From NCBI RefSeq assembly GCF_030403745.1, contig NZ_JAQMWP010000015.1, forward strand, positions 1 to 64,000: 64,000 bases of DNA, written 5' to 3'. How positions within the stretch are numbered: the stretch's first letter is position 1; the number at the start of each line of letters is the position of its first letter. The notes beneath the pieces were generated by a model. It did not search any database, had not been told where the DNA came from, and was given only the letters and a program-made list of their open reading frames with translations. The position numbers and the translations under genes are program-made. This document shows, one piece after another, positions 40,152-48,626 of this stretch. Source of the stretch: Streptomyces sp. S.PB5. Lineage in GTDB: Bacteria > Actinomycetota > Actinomycetes > Streptomycetales > Streptomycetaceae.

Positions 40152-42968
40152 ATGACGACCGCACACGAAGGGGACGTCGTCCTCACCGCGCTCGGCACCA
40201 TGGGGACGCCGATCGACTGCGCCGGATTCACCCGTCTGGATCTCGAAGGGCCGCAGGTGCTGTGGCTGGTGGCGTCGGGGGCCGTGGACCTGTTCGCGGT
40301 GGACGCCGAACAGCAGGGCCACTGGCACCACTTGGGCCGCCTGGAGGCGGGCTCCCTGATCCTCGGCCCGGTCCCCGGCCCTCAACACACGCTGGTCGCC
40401 CGCCCGTTGCGGGACTGCGTGGTACGCCGCATCGGACTGCGCGAGCTGTACCAGCCCGCCCACACCCAGACCTGGTCCTACGACGAGTACGGCAACCCCC
40501 AGTACGTACCGCCGACGACCAGCCCCTTGGAGTACGCCCTGGCGCTCGGCGTCGGCCGCAGCCTCTCGGTCCTCTTCCAGGCGCCGATGGCGAACGAGCG
40601 GGCCGCCGAGATCACCGACGACGACGTGTTCTGGATGCAGGTCCCGCCGGGCAGCGTGCAGTACGGATCGCTGTACGGCGCCGAGGCGGCCGCCGACCTG
40701 CTGATGGACCCCGCGGTCTGGCAGAGCATGGTCGACCAGCAGTACCGGCTGCTGACCACCCTGGACCGCTGGATCGAGCAGCTGGAGCGCACCCACGAGA
40801 CGCGCACCGCGGAGGGCATCAAGGCCGGTGAGGCGGTCCGGGCCCAGGCCGACCGGACGCTGCTCGCCTCGATCGGCAAGTCCTCCTCGAAGCGCACGAC
40901 GGCCGCCGACGCGGACGCCTCCTACGCGGCGTGCAAGCTGGTCGCGCGGGCCGCCGGGATCACCCTGGCCGACCCGGCGCAGAGCGGCACCGGCAGCGAC
41001 CGTCTCGATCCGGTCGAGCAGATCGCGCTCGCCTCCCGGATACGTGCCCGGGCCGTGCGGCTGGACGGCAGCTGGTGGCGGGACAACGTGGGACCACTGG
41101 TGGGCCACCGCGCGCTGTCCGGGGCGCCGGTCGCGCTGCTGTGGCGGCGTGGCGGCTATGTGGCGGTGCATCCGGCGACGGGCCGTGAGACGCCGATCGA
41201 GAAGGCCAACGCGGAGGAGTTCGAACCGCGTGCCGTCATGTTCTACCGGCCGCTGCCCGAGCGGCGGCTCGGTCCGCTCGGGCTGCTGCGGTTCAGCATG
41301 CAGGGCATGGGCGGGGACCTGACGAACCTGCTCCTGAGCGGTCTCGTGACCGTCGCGATCGGTGCGATCGTGCCGATCGCGACCGGCAAGGTGCTCGGCG
41401 AGTTCGTGCCGAAGGCGCAGACGCACCTGATCGTGCAGGTCTGTCTCGCGGTGATGGTCAGCAGTCTGGTCGCGGCGGCGTTCATGCTGCTGCAGGGCCT
41501 GACCATCCTGCGTCTGGAGGGCCGTATCGAGGCGACCCTCCAGCCGGCCGTCTGGGACCGGCTGCTGCGGCTGCCGACGAAGTTCTTCACCGAGCGCTCC
41601 ACCGGTGAGCTGGCCAGTGCGGCGATGGGCATCAGCGCGATCCGCCGGCTGCTGGCGGGAGTCGGCCCGGTCGTCGCCCAGTCGGTGACCATCGGTGCGA
41701 TGAACCTCGGCCTGCTGTTCTGGTACAGCGTGCCGATGGCCTTCGCGGCGATCGGCATGCTCGTGGTGATCGCCGGGATCTTCCTCGGGCTCGGGCTGTG
41801 GCAGGTGCGCTGGCAACGGCGCCTGGTGGTGCTCGGCAACAAGCTGAACAACCAGGCCTTCCAGACCCTGCGCGGACTGCCCAAGCTGCGGGTCGCGGCC
41901 GCCGAGAACTACGCGTACGCGGCCTGGGCCTCTCAGTTCGCGCGCAGCAGGGAGCTCCAGCAGCGGTTGGGGCGGATCAAGAACCTCACCACGGTGATGG
42001 GCGCCGTCTATCTGCCGGTGTGCACCCTGCTGATGTTCATGCTGCTGGCGGGGCCCGCGCGCGGGTCGATGTCGGCGGCGGCGTTCCTCACCTTCAACAC
42101 CTCGGTGACGATGGTGCTGACGTCGGTGACCCAGCTGACCGGTTCCTTCGTCTCGGCGGTGGGCGCGCTGCCGCTGTTCGAGGAGATCAGGCCGGTCCTG
42201 GACGCCACGCCCGAGGTGCGCACGGCCAACACCCGCCCCGGCCCGCTGTCGGGCGGGATCGAGGCGCGCCGGCTCTCCTTCCGCTACTCCGACGACGGCC
42301 CTCTGGTCCTGGACGACGTGTCCTTCGAGGTGCGGCCGGGCGAGTTCGTGGCGATCGTCGGCCCGAGCGGCTGCGGCAAGTCGACCCTGCTCAGGCTGCT
42401 GATCGGCTTCGACCCGCCGGTCTCGGGAAGCGTGCTCTACGACGGTCAGGATCTTGCGGCGCTCGACCAGTCGGCGGTGCGGCGCCAGTGCGGGGTGGTG
42501 CTCCAGCACGCGCAGCCGTTCAACGGCTCGATCATGGACGTCATCTGCGGGACGGAGCCGTTCACGCCGGAGGAGGTGATGGCGGCGGCACAGATGGCGG
42601 GGCTCGCGGAGGACATCAAGCGGATGCCGATGGGGCTGCACACGATCGTCTCGGGCAGCGGTGCCGTCTCCGGCGGCCAGCGTCAACGGCTCATGATCGC
42701 CCAGGCGTTGATCCGCCGGCCGCGGATCCTCTTCTTCGACGAGGCGACCAGCGCCCTCGACAACGAGACGCAGCGTACGGTCATCGAGTCCACCAAGGCC
42801 CTCAACGCCACCCGAGTCGTCATCGCGCACCGCCTCTCGACGGTCCTCGACGCCGACCGCGTGATCGTGATGGAGGACGGCAAGGTGGCCCAGCAGGGCC
42901 CGCCCGCGCAGCTGCTCGCGGACACGGGCGGGCGGCTGCACGAGCTGGTGCGGCGTCAGATGGCGTGA
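40152..42968 (+). CDS. NHLP-family ABC permease/ATPase with N-terminal cyclic-nucleotide-like domain
   Basis: A 938-residue transporter lacking a peptidase domain. Residues about 20-110 resemble a cyclic-nucleotide-binding or cupin-like fold (WLVASGAVDLFAVDAEQQGH), followed by a long soluble helical region to about 370. Membrane helices lie at about 385-650. The ATPase has Walker A GPSGCGKSTLL, signature VSGGQRQRLM and Walker B ILFFDEATSALD. This two-transporter layout (one with C39, one with the N-terminal extension) matches NHLM-type bacteriocin export. The soluble region may bind the precursor. It converges with the SRPBCC gene with no spacer. Confidence 0.92.
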   Translation: MTTAHEGDVVLTALGTMGTPIDCAGFTRLDLEGPQVLWLVASGAVDLFAVDAEQQGHWHHLGRLEAGSLILGPVPGPQHTLVARPLRDCVVRRIGLRELYQPAHTQTWSYDEYGNPQYVPPTTSPLEYALALGVGRSLSVLFQAPMANERAAEITDDDVFWMQVPPGSVQYGSLYGAEAAADLLMDPAVWQSMVDQQYRLLTTLDRWIEQLERTHETRTAEGIKAGEAVRAQADRTLLASIGKSSSKRTTAADADASYAACKLVARAAGITLADPAQSGTGSDRLDPVEQIALASRIRARAVRLDGSWWRDNVGPLVGHRALSGAPVALLWRRGGYVAVHPATGRETPIEKANAEEFEPRAVMFYRPLPERRLGPLGLLRFSMQGMGGDLTNLLLSGLVTVAIGAIVPIATGKVLGEFVPKAQTHLIVQVCLAVMVSSLVAAAFMLLQGLTILRLEGRIEATLQPAVWDRLLRLPTKFFTERSTGELASAAMGISAIRRLLAGVGPVVAQSVTIGAMNLGLLFWYSVPMAFAAIGMLVVIAGIFLGLGLWQVRWQRRLVVLGNKLNNQAFQTLRGLPKLRVAAAENYAYAAWASQFARSRELQQRLGRIKNLTTVMGAVYLPVCTLLMFMLLAGPARGSMSAAAFLTFNTSVTMVLTSVTQLTGSFVSAVGALPLFEEIRPVLDATPEVRTANTRPGPLSGGIEARRLSFRYSDDGPLVLDDVSFEVRPGEFVAIVGPSGCGKSTLLRLLIGFDPPVSGSVLYDGQDLAALDQSAVRRQCGVVLQHAQPFNGSIMDVICGTEPFTPEEVMAAAQMAGLAEDIKRMPMGLHTIVSGSGAVSGGQRQRLMIAQALIRRPRILFFDEATSALDNETQRTVIESTKALNATRVVIAHRLSTVLDADRVIVMEDGKVAQQGPPAQLLADTGGRLHELVRRQMA

Positions 42969-43496
42969 TCAGTCCAGGCCGGGGACGGCGGCTCCGGAGG
43001 GGACACCGGCGGCGACATAGCCGTCGTAGAACCCCTTCCACGGAGCCTCGGCCCCGGCGTGCGGCCCGCCGAAGTCCTCACCGCGCGCGTGGGCGTCGAG
43101 GGCGGCCAGGCAGACCTCCCAGCCGGCGCCGTTGCGGGCGGCGGCGTTCTCCTCGCTCAGCACGTTGGTGAGCGTGAAACGGGTGCTGCTGTCGTCGAGT
43201 GCCTCCAGGTCGAAGCGCAGTTCGTCGCCGCCCCACTCGAACGACAGATGCCGGGGCGGGTCGACGGCGATGACCCGGCCCGTGGAGTCCTCCATGTGCG
43301 GGTCGCCGCTGAACTTGATCTCCCCGCCGGCGCGCAGGTCGATCTCGGCGCGGGCGGGGAACCAGTGGGCGAGTTCGTCGGCGTCGGTCACGAACTGCCA
43401 GACGCGCGCGACGGGATGCTCGTAGGTACGGGTGAAGCGGACGGCCGGGCGGCCGTCGTCCAGCGTCAGATAGGTGCCGGTGAGATCTGCGGGCAT
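42969..43496 (-). CDS. SRPBCC/AHSA1-family protein
   Basis: A 175-residue START-like ligand-binding protein of the activator-of-Hsp90 homologue type. RTYEHPVARVWQFVTDADEL opens the fold, and EWGGDELRFDLEALDDSSTR together with GWEVCLAALDAHARG (C-terminal helix) complete it. It starts six bases after the stop of an ArsR regulator gene; that pairing is common in actinobacteria and suggests the regulator controls this protein. Ligand unknown. Confidence 0.85.
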   Translation of the reverse strand: MPADLTGTYLTLDDGRPAVRFTRTYEHPVARVWQFVTDADELAHWFPARAEIDLRAGGEIKFSGDPHMEDSTGRVIAVDPPRHLSFEWGGDELRFDLEALDDSSTRFTLTNVLSEENAAARNGAGWEVCLAALDAHARGEDFGGPHAGAEAPWKGFYDGYVAAGVPSGAAVPGLD

Positions 43497-43502
43497 GGTG
43501 GA

Positions 43503-43847
43503 TCAGTCCTTCGGAGTGGGTTCCTCGGGGTCGTCCGGCGCGGTCTCGTCGAGGCGGCGGCCCAGGGCGTCGAGGCTGCTGTTCCACAGGCGGCGGTACG
43601 GCGCCAGCCACGCGTCGAGCTCGGCGATGGGGGCCGGGTCGAGGGCGTAGACGCGCCTCTGTGCGTCCTGCCTGACCCGGACCAGGCCGGCCTCCCTGAG
43701 CACCTTCAGATGCTTGGAGGTGCCGGGCTGGCTCAGTCCGCATGCCTCCACGATCTCCCCGACGGGCCGCGGCCGCTCCAGGAGCAGCGCGACGATGGCC
43801 CGCCGGTGGGGATCGGCGAGGGCGGTCCAGAGCGCGGCGTCGGACAT
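43503..43847 (-). CDS. ArsR-family transcriptional regulator
   Basis: A 114-residue winged helix-turn-helix repressor. ALWTALADPHRRAIVALLLE begins the domain, and CGLSQPGTSKHLKVLREAGL is the recognition helix with the family pattern. No metal-binding Cys cluster is present, so the effector is probably not arsenic-type metal. It lies between the hydrolase and SRPBCC genes on the same strand. ATG 43847 is preceded by TTGGAGGC. Confidence 0.88.
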   Translation of the reverse strand: MSDAALWTALADPHRRAIVALLLERPRPVGEIVEACGLSQPGTSKHLKVLREAGLVRVRQDAQRRVYALDPAPIAELDAWLAPYRRLWNSSLDALGRRLDETAPDDPEEPTPKD

Positions 43848-43879
43848 GCCTCCAATATGCCTCCGCAGTTATATTCCCG

Positions 43880-44710
43880 TCAAGGCATACGCGGTGGGGC
43901 TGACCGGTCGTCCGCGCCCATCCAGGCCGCCACCGCCCGCAGCGCCGCCGCGAAGCGGTCCGGGTGGCGCAGGAACTCCATGTGGATGCCGGGGAACTCG
44001 ACCCAGGGGGCGCCGATCCGGCGGGCGATCTCGACCGACGGGCGGGCGTAGTAGGTGTCGCGGTCCTCGGCACCGGCCCCCAGGACGACCGGGAACGGCA
44101 CCGATTTCAGCGCGCCCTCGTCGGGCCGGAAGCCGGCGAAAGCGGGCCACTCGGCGCCGAACAGGTGGTCCTGGTTGCCGAGGAACCGTCGCCACAGGTC
44201 GTCGGGCCAGCGGTACGTCCCCTCGCCGCGCACGGTCTCGGCGAACCTGCGGCCCGCCGCCGGCGCCCCGCCCCGCGCGTAGCGGTCGGCCACGTCGGCG
44301 AAGAAGTCACGGGCGGGGTCGCCGTCGGGCAGGACGTTCACGGCGGGCGGTTCATGGGCGATCAGGCCCGTCAGACACTCGGGGTGCAGGGCGGCCAGCG
44401 TCAGGCCGACGATCGCGCCCCCGCTGTTGCCGAACACCAGCGCCCGTCCGTCCGCGAGGCCGTCGATCAGCGCAAGGGCGTCGGCCGCCTGCTGCGCGAG
44501 GTCCATCGGCGCGCCGGTCCGGCCGGTGCTGCGGGAGTTGCCGCGCCGGTCGTAGGTGATCACCGTGAACGCGTCGGCGAGGTCCGCCGCGACGCCCGTG
44601 TAGTAGCCCGCGTCCCCGCCCGCGCCGCTGATCATCAGCAGCGCGGGACCGCTCCCCCGCAGTTCGTAGTACAGCCCCGCACCGCCGACCTCGAATGTGC
44701 CGCTGGTCAC
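43880..44710 (-). CDS. Alpha/beta hydrolase
   Basis: A 276-residue alpha/beta-fold hydrolase. The oxyanion region is ALLMISGAGGDAGYY, and ITYDRRGNSRSTGR is the conserved loop before the nucleophile elbow. The nucleophile is Ser in VFGNSGGAIVGL (GxSxG as GNSGG). The acid is likely Asp in VLGAGAEDRDTYY and the catalytic His in FPGIHMEFL. The start is GTG 44710 with GAGGGG upstream. It is divergent from the MFS pump, whose palindromic operator region it shares. Confidence 0.87.
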   Translation of the reverse strand: MTSGTFEVGGAGLYYELRGSGPALLMISGAGGDAGYYTGVAADLADAFTVITYDRRGNSRSTGRTGAPMDLAQQAADALALIDGLADGRALVFGNSGGAIVGLTLAALHPECLTGLIAHEPPAVNVLPDGDPARDFFADVADRYARGGAPAAGRRFAETVRGEGTYRWPDDLWRRFLGNQDHLFGAEWPAFAGFRPDEGALKSVPFPVVLGAGAEDRDTYYARPSVEIARRIGAPWVEFPGIHMEFLRHPDRFAAALRAVAAWMGADDRSAPPRMP

Positions 44711-44729
44711 ACTCAGCCCCTCTCGCCAT

Positions 44730-44787
44730 CGAAACTTTGCCGTTTCGCTAAAAGTGCTCTAGCCTCGACGTGTACGAAACAGTTTCG
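44730..44787. promoter_or_regulatory. Paired palindromic operators between hydrolase and MFS genes
   Basis: Two inverted repeats share the same half-site. CGAAAC-N6-GTTTCG lies at 44730-44747 and CGAAAC-A-GTTTCG at 44775-44787. They sit between the divergent starts at 44710 and 44836 and look like binding sites for a dimeric repressor. A TTGCCG-N17-TAGCCT promoter candidate (44738-44766) lies between and across them. No TetR gene is adjacent; the nearby ArsR product is one candidate binder. Confidence 0.6.
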
Positions 44788-44835
44788 TTTACGCGTTGGT
44801 AAAGATCCGAACGACTTCCCTGGAGTGGTTCTTCC

Positions 44836-46341
44836 ATGTCCCAGAAGACCCTTTCCGAAGACGCCCAGGCGGGCGCAGCCGAGGCGCCACCCGAGGCCTC
44901 CTCCAACAAGCGGTGGTGGATCCTCGCGGTCGTCGCCCTCGCCCAGCTGATGGTGGTCCTCGACGCCACCATCGTGAACATCGCGCTCCCCTCCGCCCAG
45001 GCCGATCTCGGCTTCTCCGACGGCAACCGGCAGTGGATCGTCACCGCGTACGCGCTGGCCTTCGCCTCCCTCCTGCTGCTCGGCGGCCGGATCGCCGACC
45101 TCTTCGGCCGCAAGACCGCCTTCCTCGTCGGTATCGTCGGCTTCGCCGCGGTCTCCGCACTCGGCGGTGCCGCCACCAACTTCGAGATGCTGGTCACCGC
45201 CCGCGCTCTCCAGGGTGTCTTCGGCGCACTGCTCGCGCCCGCCGCGCTCTCGCTGTTGAACACGACGTTCACGGACGCCAAGGAGCGCGCCAAGGCGTTC
45301 AGCGTCTACGGCGCCATCGCCGGCGCGGGCGGCGCGGTGGGTCTGCTGCTCGGCGGCATCCTGACCGACGCCCTCGACTGGCGCTGGACCCTCTACGTCA
45401 ACGTCGTCATCGCCGTGTTCGCCTTCGCCGGCGGCTGGTTGCTGCTCCACAACCACCGCGACGCCTCCAACTCCAAGCTGGACGTGCCCGGCACGATCCT
45501 GGTGGCCGCCGGTCTGTTCGCCGTGGTCTACGGCTTCTCCAACGCCGAGACGCACGACTGGGGCTCGCCCGCGACCTGGGGCTTCCTGATCGCCGGCGGT
45601 GTGCTGCTGGCCGCCTTCACATGGTGGCAGACCAAGGCCGCGCACCCGCTGCTGCCGCTGCGCATCCTGACCGACCGCAACCGCGCGGCCTCGCTCTTCG
45701 CGCTGCTGATCTCCGGCGCGGGCATGTTCGGCGTCTTCCTCTTCCTCACCTACTACCTCCAGCTCAACCTGGGCTTCAGCCCGACCAGGACCGGTGTGGC
45801 GTTCCTGCCGATGGTGGCCGCGCTGATGGTGACGGCCCAGCTCGGTACGACCTTGCTGCTGCCGCGGATCGGCCCGAAGGCCGTGGTCCCGCTGGGCTTC
45901 GCGGTCTCCGTGGCCGGCATGGCCTGGCTGACCGGGATAGGCACCGACTCCGACTACGTGACCGCCGTGCTGCCCCAGCTGATCATCGTCGGCCTCGGCC
46001 TCGGCCTGGTCATGCCGGCCGCCATGGAACTGGCCACCGGCGGGGTCGCGGCCGAGGACGCGGGCGTCGCCTCCGCCACGGTCAACGCCATGCAGCAGGT
46101 GGGCGGTTCGATCGGTACGGCGCTGCTGAACACCCTGGCCGCGAGCGCCGCGACCGACTACCTCGCCGGGAAGGACCCGAGCAACAAGCTGGTCCAGGCG
46201 CAGGCCACGATCGAGAGCTACACCACCGCCTTCTGGTGGTCGGCGGGCTTCTTCGCCGTCGGCGCGGTGATCGCCTTCCTGCTCTACCGGCGCGGGGTGC
46301 CGGAGCAGGACCCGGACGCCGCACCCGTCGTCCACATGTAG
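44836..46341 (+). CDS. MFS drug transporter, DHA2 (EmrB/QacA) type
   Basis: A 501-residue proton-driven efflux protein with about 14 hydrophobic helices. The first helix carries QLMVVLDATIVNIALP (motif D1 of DHA2 pumps). LLLGGRIADLFGRKTAFL is motif A, and ALQGVFGALLAPAALSLL with GAIAGAGGAVGLLLGG is motif C. The C-terminus is short and soluble. Substrates cannot be predicted; dyes and antibiotics are common. Control probably acts at the paired palindromes upstream. A strong hairpin follows the gene. Confidence 0.92.
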   Translation: MSQKTLSEDAQAGAAEAPPEASSNKRWWILAVVALAQLMVVLDATIVNIALPSAQADLGFSDGNRQWIVTAYALAFASLLLLGGRIADLFGRKTAFLVGIVGFAAVSALGGAATNFEMLVTARALQGVFGALLAPAALSLLNTTFTDAKERAKAFSVYGAIAGAGGAVGLLLGGILTDALDWRWTLYVNVVIAVFAFAGGWLLLHNHRDASNSKLDVPGTILVAAGLFAVVYGFSNAETHDWGSPATWGFLIAGGVLLAAFTWWQTKAAHPLLPLRILTDRNRAASLFALLISGAGMFGVFLFLTYYLQLNLGFSPTRTGVAFLPMVAALMVTAQLGTTLLLPRIGPKAVVPLGFAVSVAGMAWLTGIGTDSDYVTAVLPQLIIVGLGLGLVMPAAMELATGGVAAEDAGVASATVNAMQQVGGSIGTALLNTLAASAATDYLAGKDPSNKLVQAQATIESYTTAFWWSAGFFAVGAVIAFLLYRRGVPEQDPDAAPVVHM

Positions 46342-46377
46342 CCGCATCGCTCGTGCACGGGTGAGTGCACCAGGGCC

Positions 46378-46413
46378 GAGGGGCCGCCGTCTGCAGGGAG
46401 ACGGCGGCCCCTC
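46378..46413 (+). terminator. Terminator hairpin after MFS gene
   Basis: A perfect 15-base-pair stem (46378-46392 with 46399-46413) and a GCAGGG loop begin 36 bases after the MFS stop. Confidence 0.85.
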
Positions 46414-46433
46414 CGCGCTGTCATGGTGACGGT

Positions 46434-46928
46434 GTGCGGACACCGGCGGCGGCACTCGGCAGCGCGGTCTTCTTCGCCCTCGCGCCCGGCACGGTCGCCG
46501 GGCTGGCGCCGTGGTGGCTGACAGGCTGGCGGACCGGTGACTGGTGGCCGCCCGTGCGGCTGATCGGTCTGGTCCCGCTCCTTCTCGGCGCCGCCGTCCT
46601 GCTGACGGCCTTCGTACGGTTCGTCCGGGAGGGGCTCGGCACCCCGGCGCCGGTCGCGCCGACCGGGCGGCTCGTGGTGGGCGGGCTGTACCGGCATGTG
46701 CGCAATCCGATGTACGTCGCCGTGGTCGCGGCGATCGCCGGCCAGGGGCTGCTGCTGGCCCGCCCGGTGCTGTTCGGCTACGGCGCCGGTGCCTGGGCGC
46801 TGATGTGGGCGTTCGCCCGGTGGTACGAGGAGCCCGCGCTCGCCGCCCGGTTCGGTGCGCGGTACGCGCGGTACCGGCGTGCGGTGCCTGGCTGGTTGCC
46901 GCGGCTCACTCCCTGGCGCGGTGAGTGA
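46434..46928 (+). CDS. Isoprenylcysteine carboxyl methyltransferase-like membrane protein
   Basis: A 164-residue integral membrane protein of the ICMT/phospholipid methyltransferase group. Four hydrophobic helices are visible (AALGSAVFFALAPG, LIGLVPLLLGAAVLLTAFV, VAVVAAIAGQGLLLA, ALMWAFARW). The SAM-binding signature GLYRHVRNPMY is followed by EEPALAARFGARYARYRR, both characteristic. GTG 46434 is preferred, as earlier in-frame sequence lies in the terminator. The methyl acceptor is unknown, possibly a lipid or a small molecule. Confidence 0.85.
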   Translation: MRTPAAALGSAVFFALAPGTVAGLAPWWLTGWRTGDWWPPVRLIGLVPLLLGAAVLLTAFVRFVREGLGTPAPVAPTGRLVVGGLYRHVRNPMYVAVVAAIAGQGLLLARPVLFGYGAGAWALMWAFARWYEEPALAARFGARYARYRRAVPGWLPRLTPWRGE

Positions 46929-46967
46929 CCGCGTTGTTCCGCCCGGTAAATGGGTACTCACGGGTCC

Positions 46968-47975
46968 ATGCGAATCAGCGTGGTGGATGTGGGGTCGAAC
47001 ACGGTCCGGCTGGTGGTGGCGGACACGGAGGGCGGGGTGCCGCTGCCGGTGCACACCGCGAAGTGGCGCCTGAGGCTGTCCGAGTGCGTCGAGCCGGGCG
47101 GGCCGGTGCCCGAGGAGTCCGTCGAACGGCTCGTGGCCGCGGTGGACGAGGCGAGCAGGACCGCCGCGAAATGGGGCGCGGCCGCGCCGCTGGCCTTCGC
47201 GACCGCGGTGGTGCGCGCCGCCCCGAACCGCCGTGAGGTGCTGCGTGCGGTCCGCTCGCGCACCGGTGTCGGGCTGTGCACGCTGCCGGGCGAGCTGGAG
47301 GCGGAGCTCACGTTCCTCGGGGCGCGGCGCTGGATGGGGTGGCGGTCGGGACCGCTGGCCCTTCTCGACATCGGCGGGGGCTCCCTCGAAGTGGCCTTCG
47401 GGCGCGGCCGGGTGCCGGACTTCGTGGCCTCGCTGCCGCTGGGCGCGGGTCGGCTGACCCACGAGTTCTTCGAGGGCCAGGATCCGCCGCCGCAGGAGCT
47501 GGTGCGGGCGCTGCGCCGCCGGGTCCGGCATCAACTGCGGGACGTCGCGGCCCGGATCCGCTGGGAGGGCCCGCGTACGGCGGTGGTCACCTCCCGCACC
47601 TTCGAGCAGCTGGGGCGGCTGTGCGGGGCCCCGCCGGGACGGCACGGGCCGTTCGTGGAGCGCCGGTTGCGCCGCTCGGACCTGCGCGAGGCGATGATCC
47701 TGCTCGCCGGACTCCCCTCCGCCGAACGCGCCCGGCTCCCCGGCATCTCCGCGCCGCGCGCCGCACAGAGCCTGGCCGGGGCGGTGGTCGGACACACCGC
47801 GCTGAAGCTGACCGGCATCAAGACCGTGACCGTCTGCCCCTGGGCCATCCGCGAGGGAGTGCTGCTGCGGCACATCGAGGACGGCCCGTCCTGGTGGGCG
47901 GGGATCAGCCGCGCCCAGGAGGAGAGGACCGACCGGGACGCGGTGCCGCTGCGCATCGCGACGGCGGGAAGCTGA
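46968..47975 (+). CDS. Ppx/GppA-family exopolyphosphatase-like protein
   Basis: A 335-residue member of the actin-like ASKHA phosphatases. VVDVGSNTVRLVVAD is the phosphate 1 loop, LALLDIGGGSLEVAFG the phosphate 2 loop, and FATAVVRAAPN occupies the expected place for the conserved acid/base region. The family hydrolyses inorganic polyphosphate or pppGpp; which of these is not decidable here. It precedes a small charged-protein gene after 13 bases and is probably cotranscribed with it. Confidence 0.9.
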   Translation: MRISVVDVGSNTVRLVVADTEGGVPLPVHTAKWRLRLSECVEPGGPVPEESVERLVAAVDEASRTAAKWGAAAPLAFATAVVRAAPNRREVLRAVRSRTGVGLCTLPGELEAELTFLGARRWMGWRSGPLALLDIGGGSLEVAFGRGRVPDFVASLPLGAGRLTHEFFEGQDPPPQELVRALRRRVRHQLRDVAARIRWEGPRTAVVTSRTFEQLGRLCGAPPGRHGPFVERRLRRSDLREAMILLAGLPSAERARLPGISAPRAAQSLAGAVVGHTALKLTGIKTVTVCPWAIREGVLLRHIEDGPSWWAGISRAQEERTDRDAVPLRIATAGS

Positions 47976-47988
47976 GAGAGGAGCTGCC

Positions 47989-48222
47989 ATGACCCACCAC
48001 GAGCACGGAGAGCACGGAGAGCACGGCAAGAACGCCAAGAACGGCAAGAACGGCAAGAACGCAGAGCACACCCCCAGGACGGCCCTGGACGAAGTCCTCC
48101 GCGAGGCCGAGGAGGCGGAACGGCGCACGACGGACTCCCAGGAGCAGCGCCGCCGCAGGGGCGAGGCCGGAGAGGCCATCACCCCCAATGTCCGCGCCCA
48201 GGAGGAGTCCGAGGGCGACTGA
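47989..48222 (+). CDS. Small low-complexity charged protein
   Basis: A 77-residue protein whose first 26 residues are a His/Gly/Glu and Lys/Asn/Gly repeat (EHGEHGEHGKNAKNGKNGKN). A predicted helical acidic/basic segment follows (ALDEVLREAEEAERR). GAGAGGAGCTGCC precedes ATG 47989, an excellent ribosome site. The DNA is a 9- to 12-base satellite (GAGCACGGA, AAGAACGGC), so its length may vary between strains. The His-rich start could bind metal; that is speculation. Confidence 0.65.
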   Translation: MTHHEHGEHGEHGKNAKNGKNGKNAEHTPRTALDEVLREAEEAERRTTDSQEQRRRRGEAGEAITPNVRAQEESEGD

Positions 48223-48626
48223 CGGCCCCCGGCCCGGCCTCACGCGACGGCAACCCGGCGAACGGCCACGGCGGACCGCTGCCGCGTGTCCGGTGTGGCC
48301 CAAGTCGGCCGACGCCAACCCCGACGCGTGCCCGGGCCGGGCACGGCTGAACCGATCCACGAGTGCACGAGCGGCGACCACAGCCGAGCCTCTCCACGCG
48401 TGTCGGTGCAGCAGGCGGGGCCGACGCTCCGCCCCCGGTCACGCCACGACTGCAGGAGGGTCACCTCCCCCGCGCGCCGGACCGGCACCCAGGCCCGAGC
48501 TCCCTCCCGCACGCGCGCGAGCTGCGGCCACGACCGGGCCCCTCTCCCACGCGCCGGACCGGCGACCACACCCGGGCCCCCTCCGCCCGCACGGATGGCC
48601 CGCCCCCGCCCGGGTACCCGGGTCGT
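48223..48626 (+). other. Gene-free interval with degenerate repeats and a start-proximal palindrome
   Basis: These 404 bases are extremely GC-rich. Several degenerate units of about 40-45 bases recur, for example GCGCCGGACCGGC (48474-48486 region) and again near 48560, each followed by a C-rich stretch CCCGGGCCCCCT or similar. A perfect 14-base palindrome CCCGGGTACCCGGG (48609-48622) lies four bases before the next start codon, where a ribosome site would be expected. No coding frame here is convincing. Confidence 0.5.

Noticed and set aside
40137..42941. Open frame of 934 codons opposite the second NHLP transporter gene
   Set aside because: Composition typical of an antisense shadow, and the other strand has full ABC motifs.
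48363..48626. Upstream extension of the redox-enzyme frame
   Set aside because: The translation of the repeat region is Pro/Arg/His low complexity and unlike the folded domain that begins at 48627.
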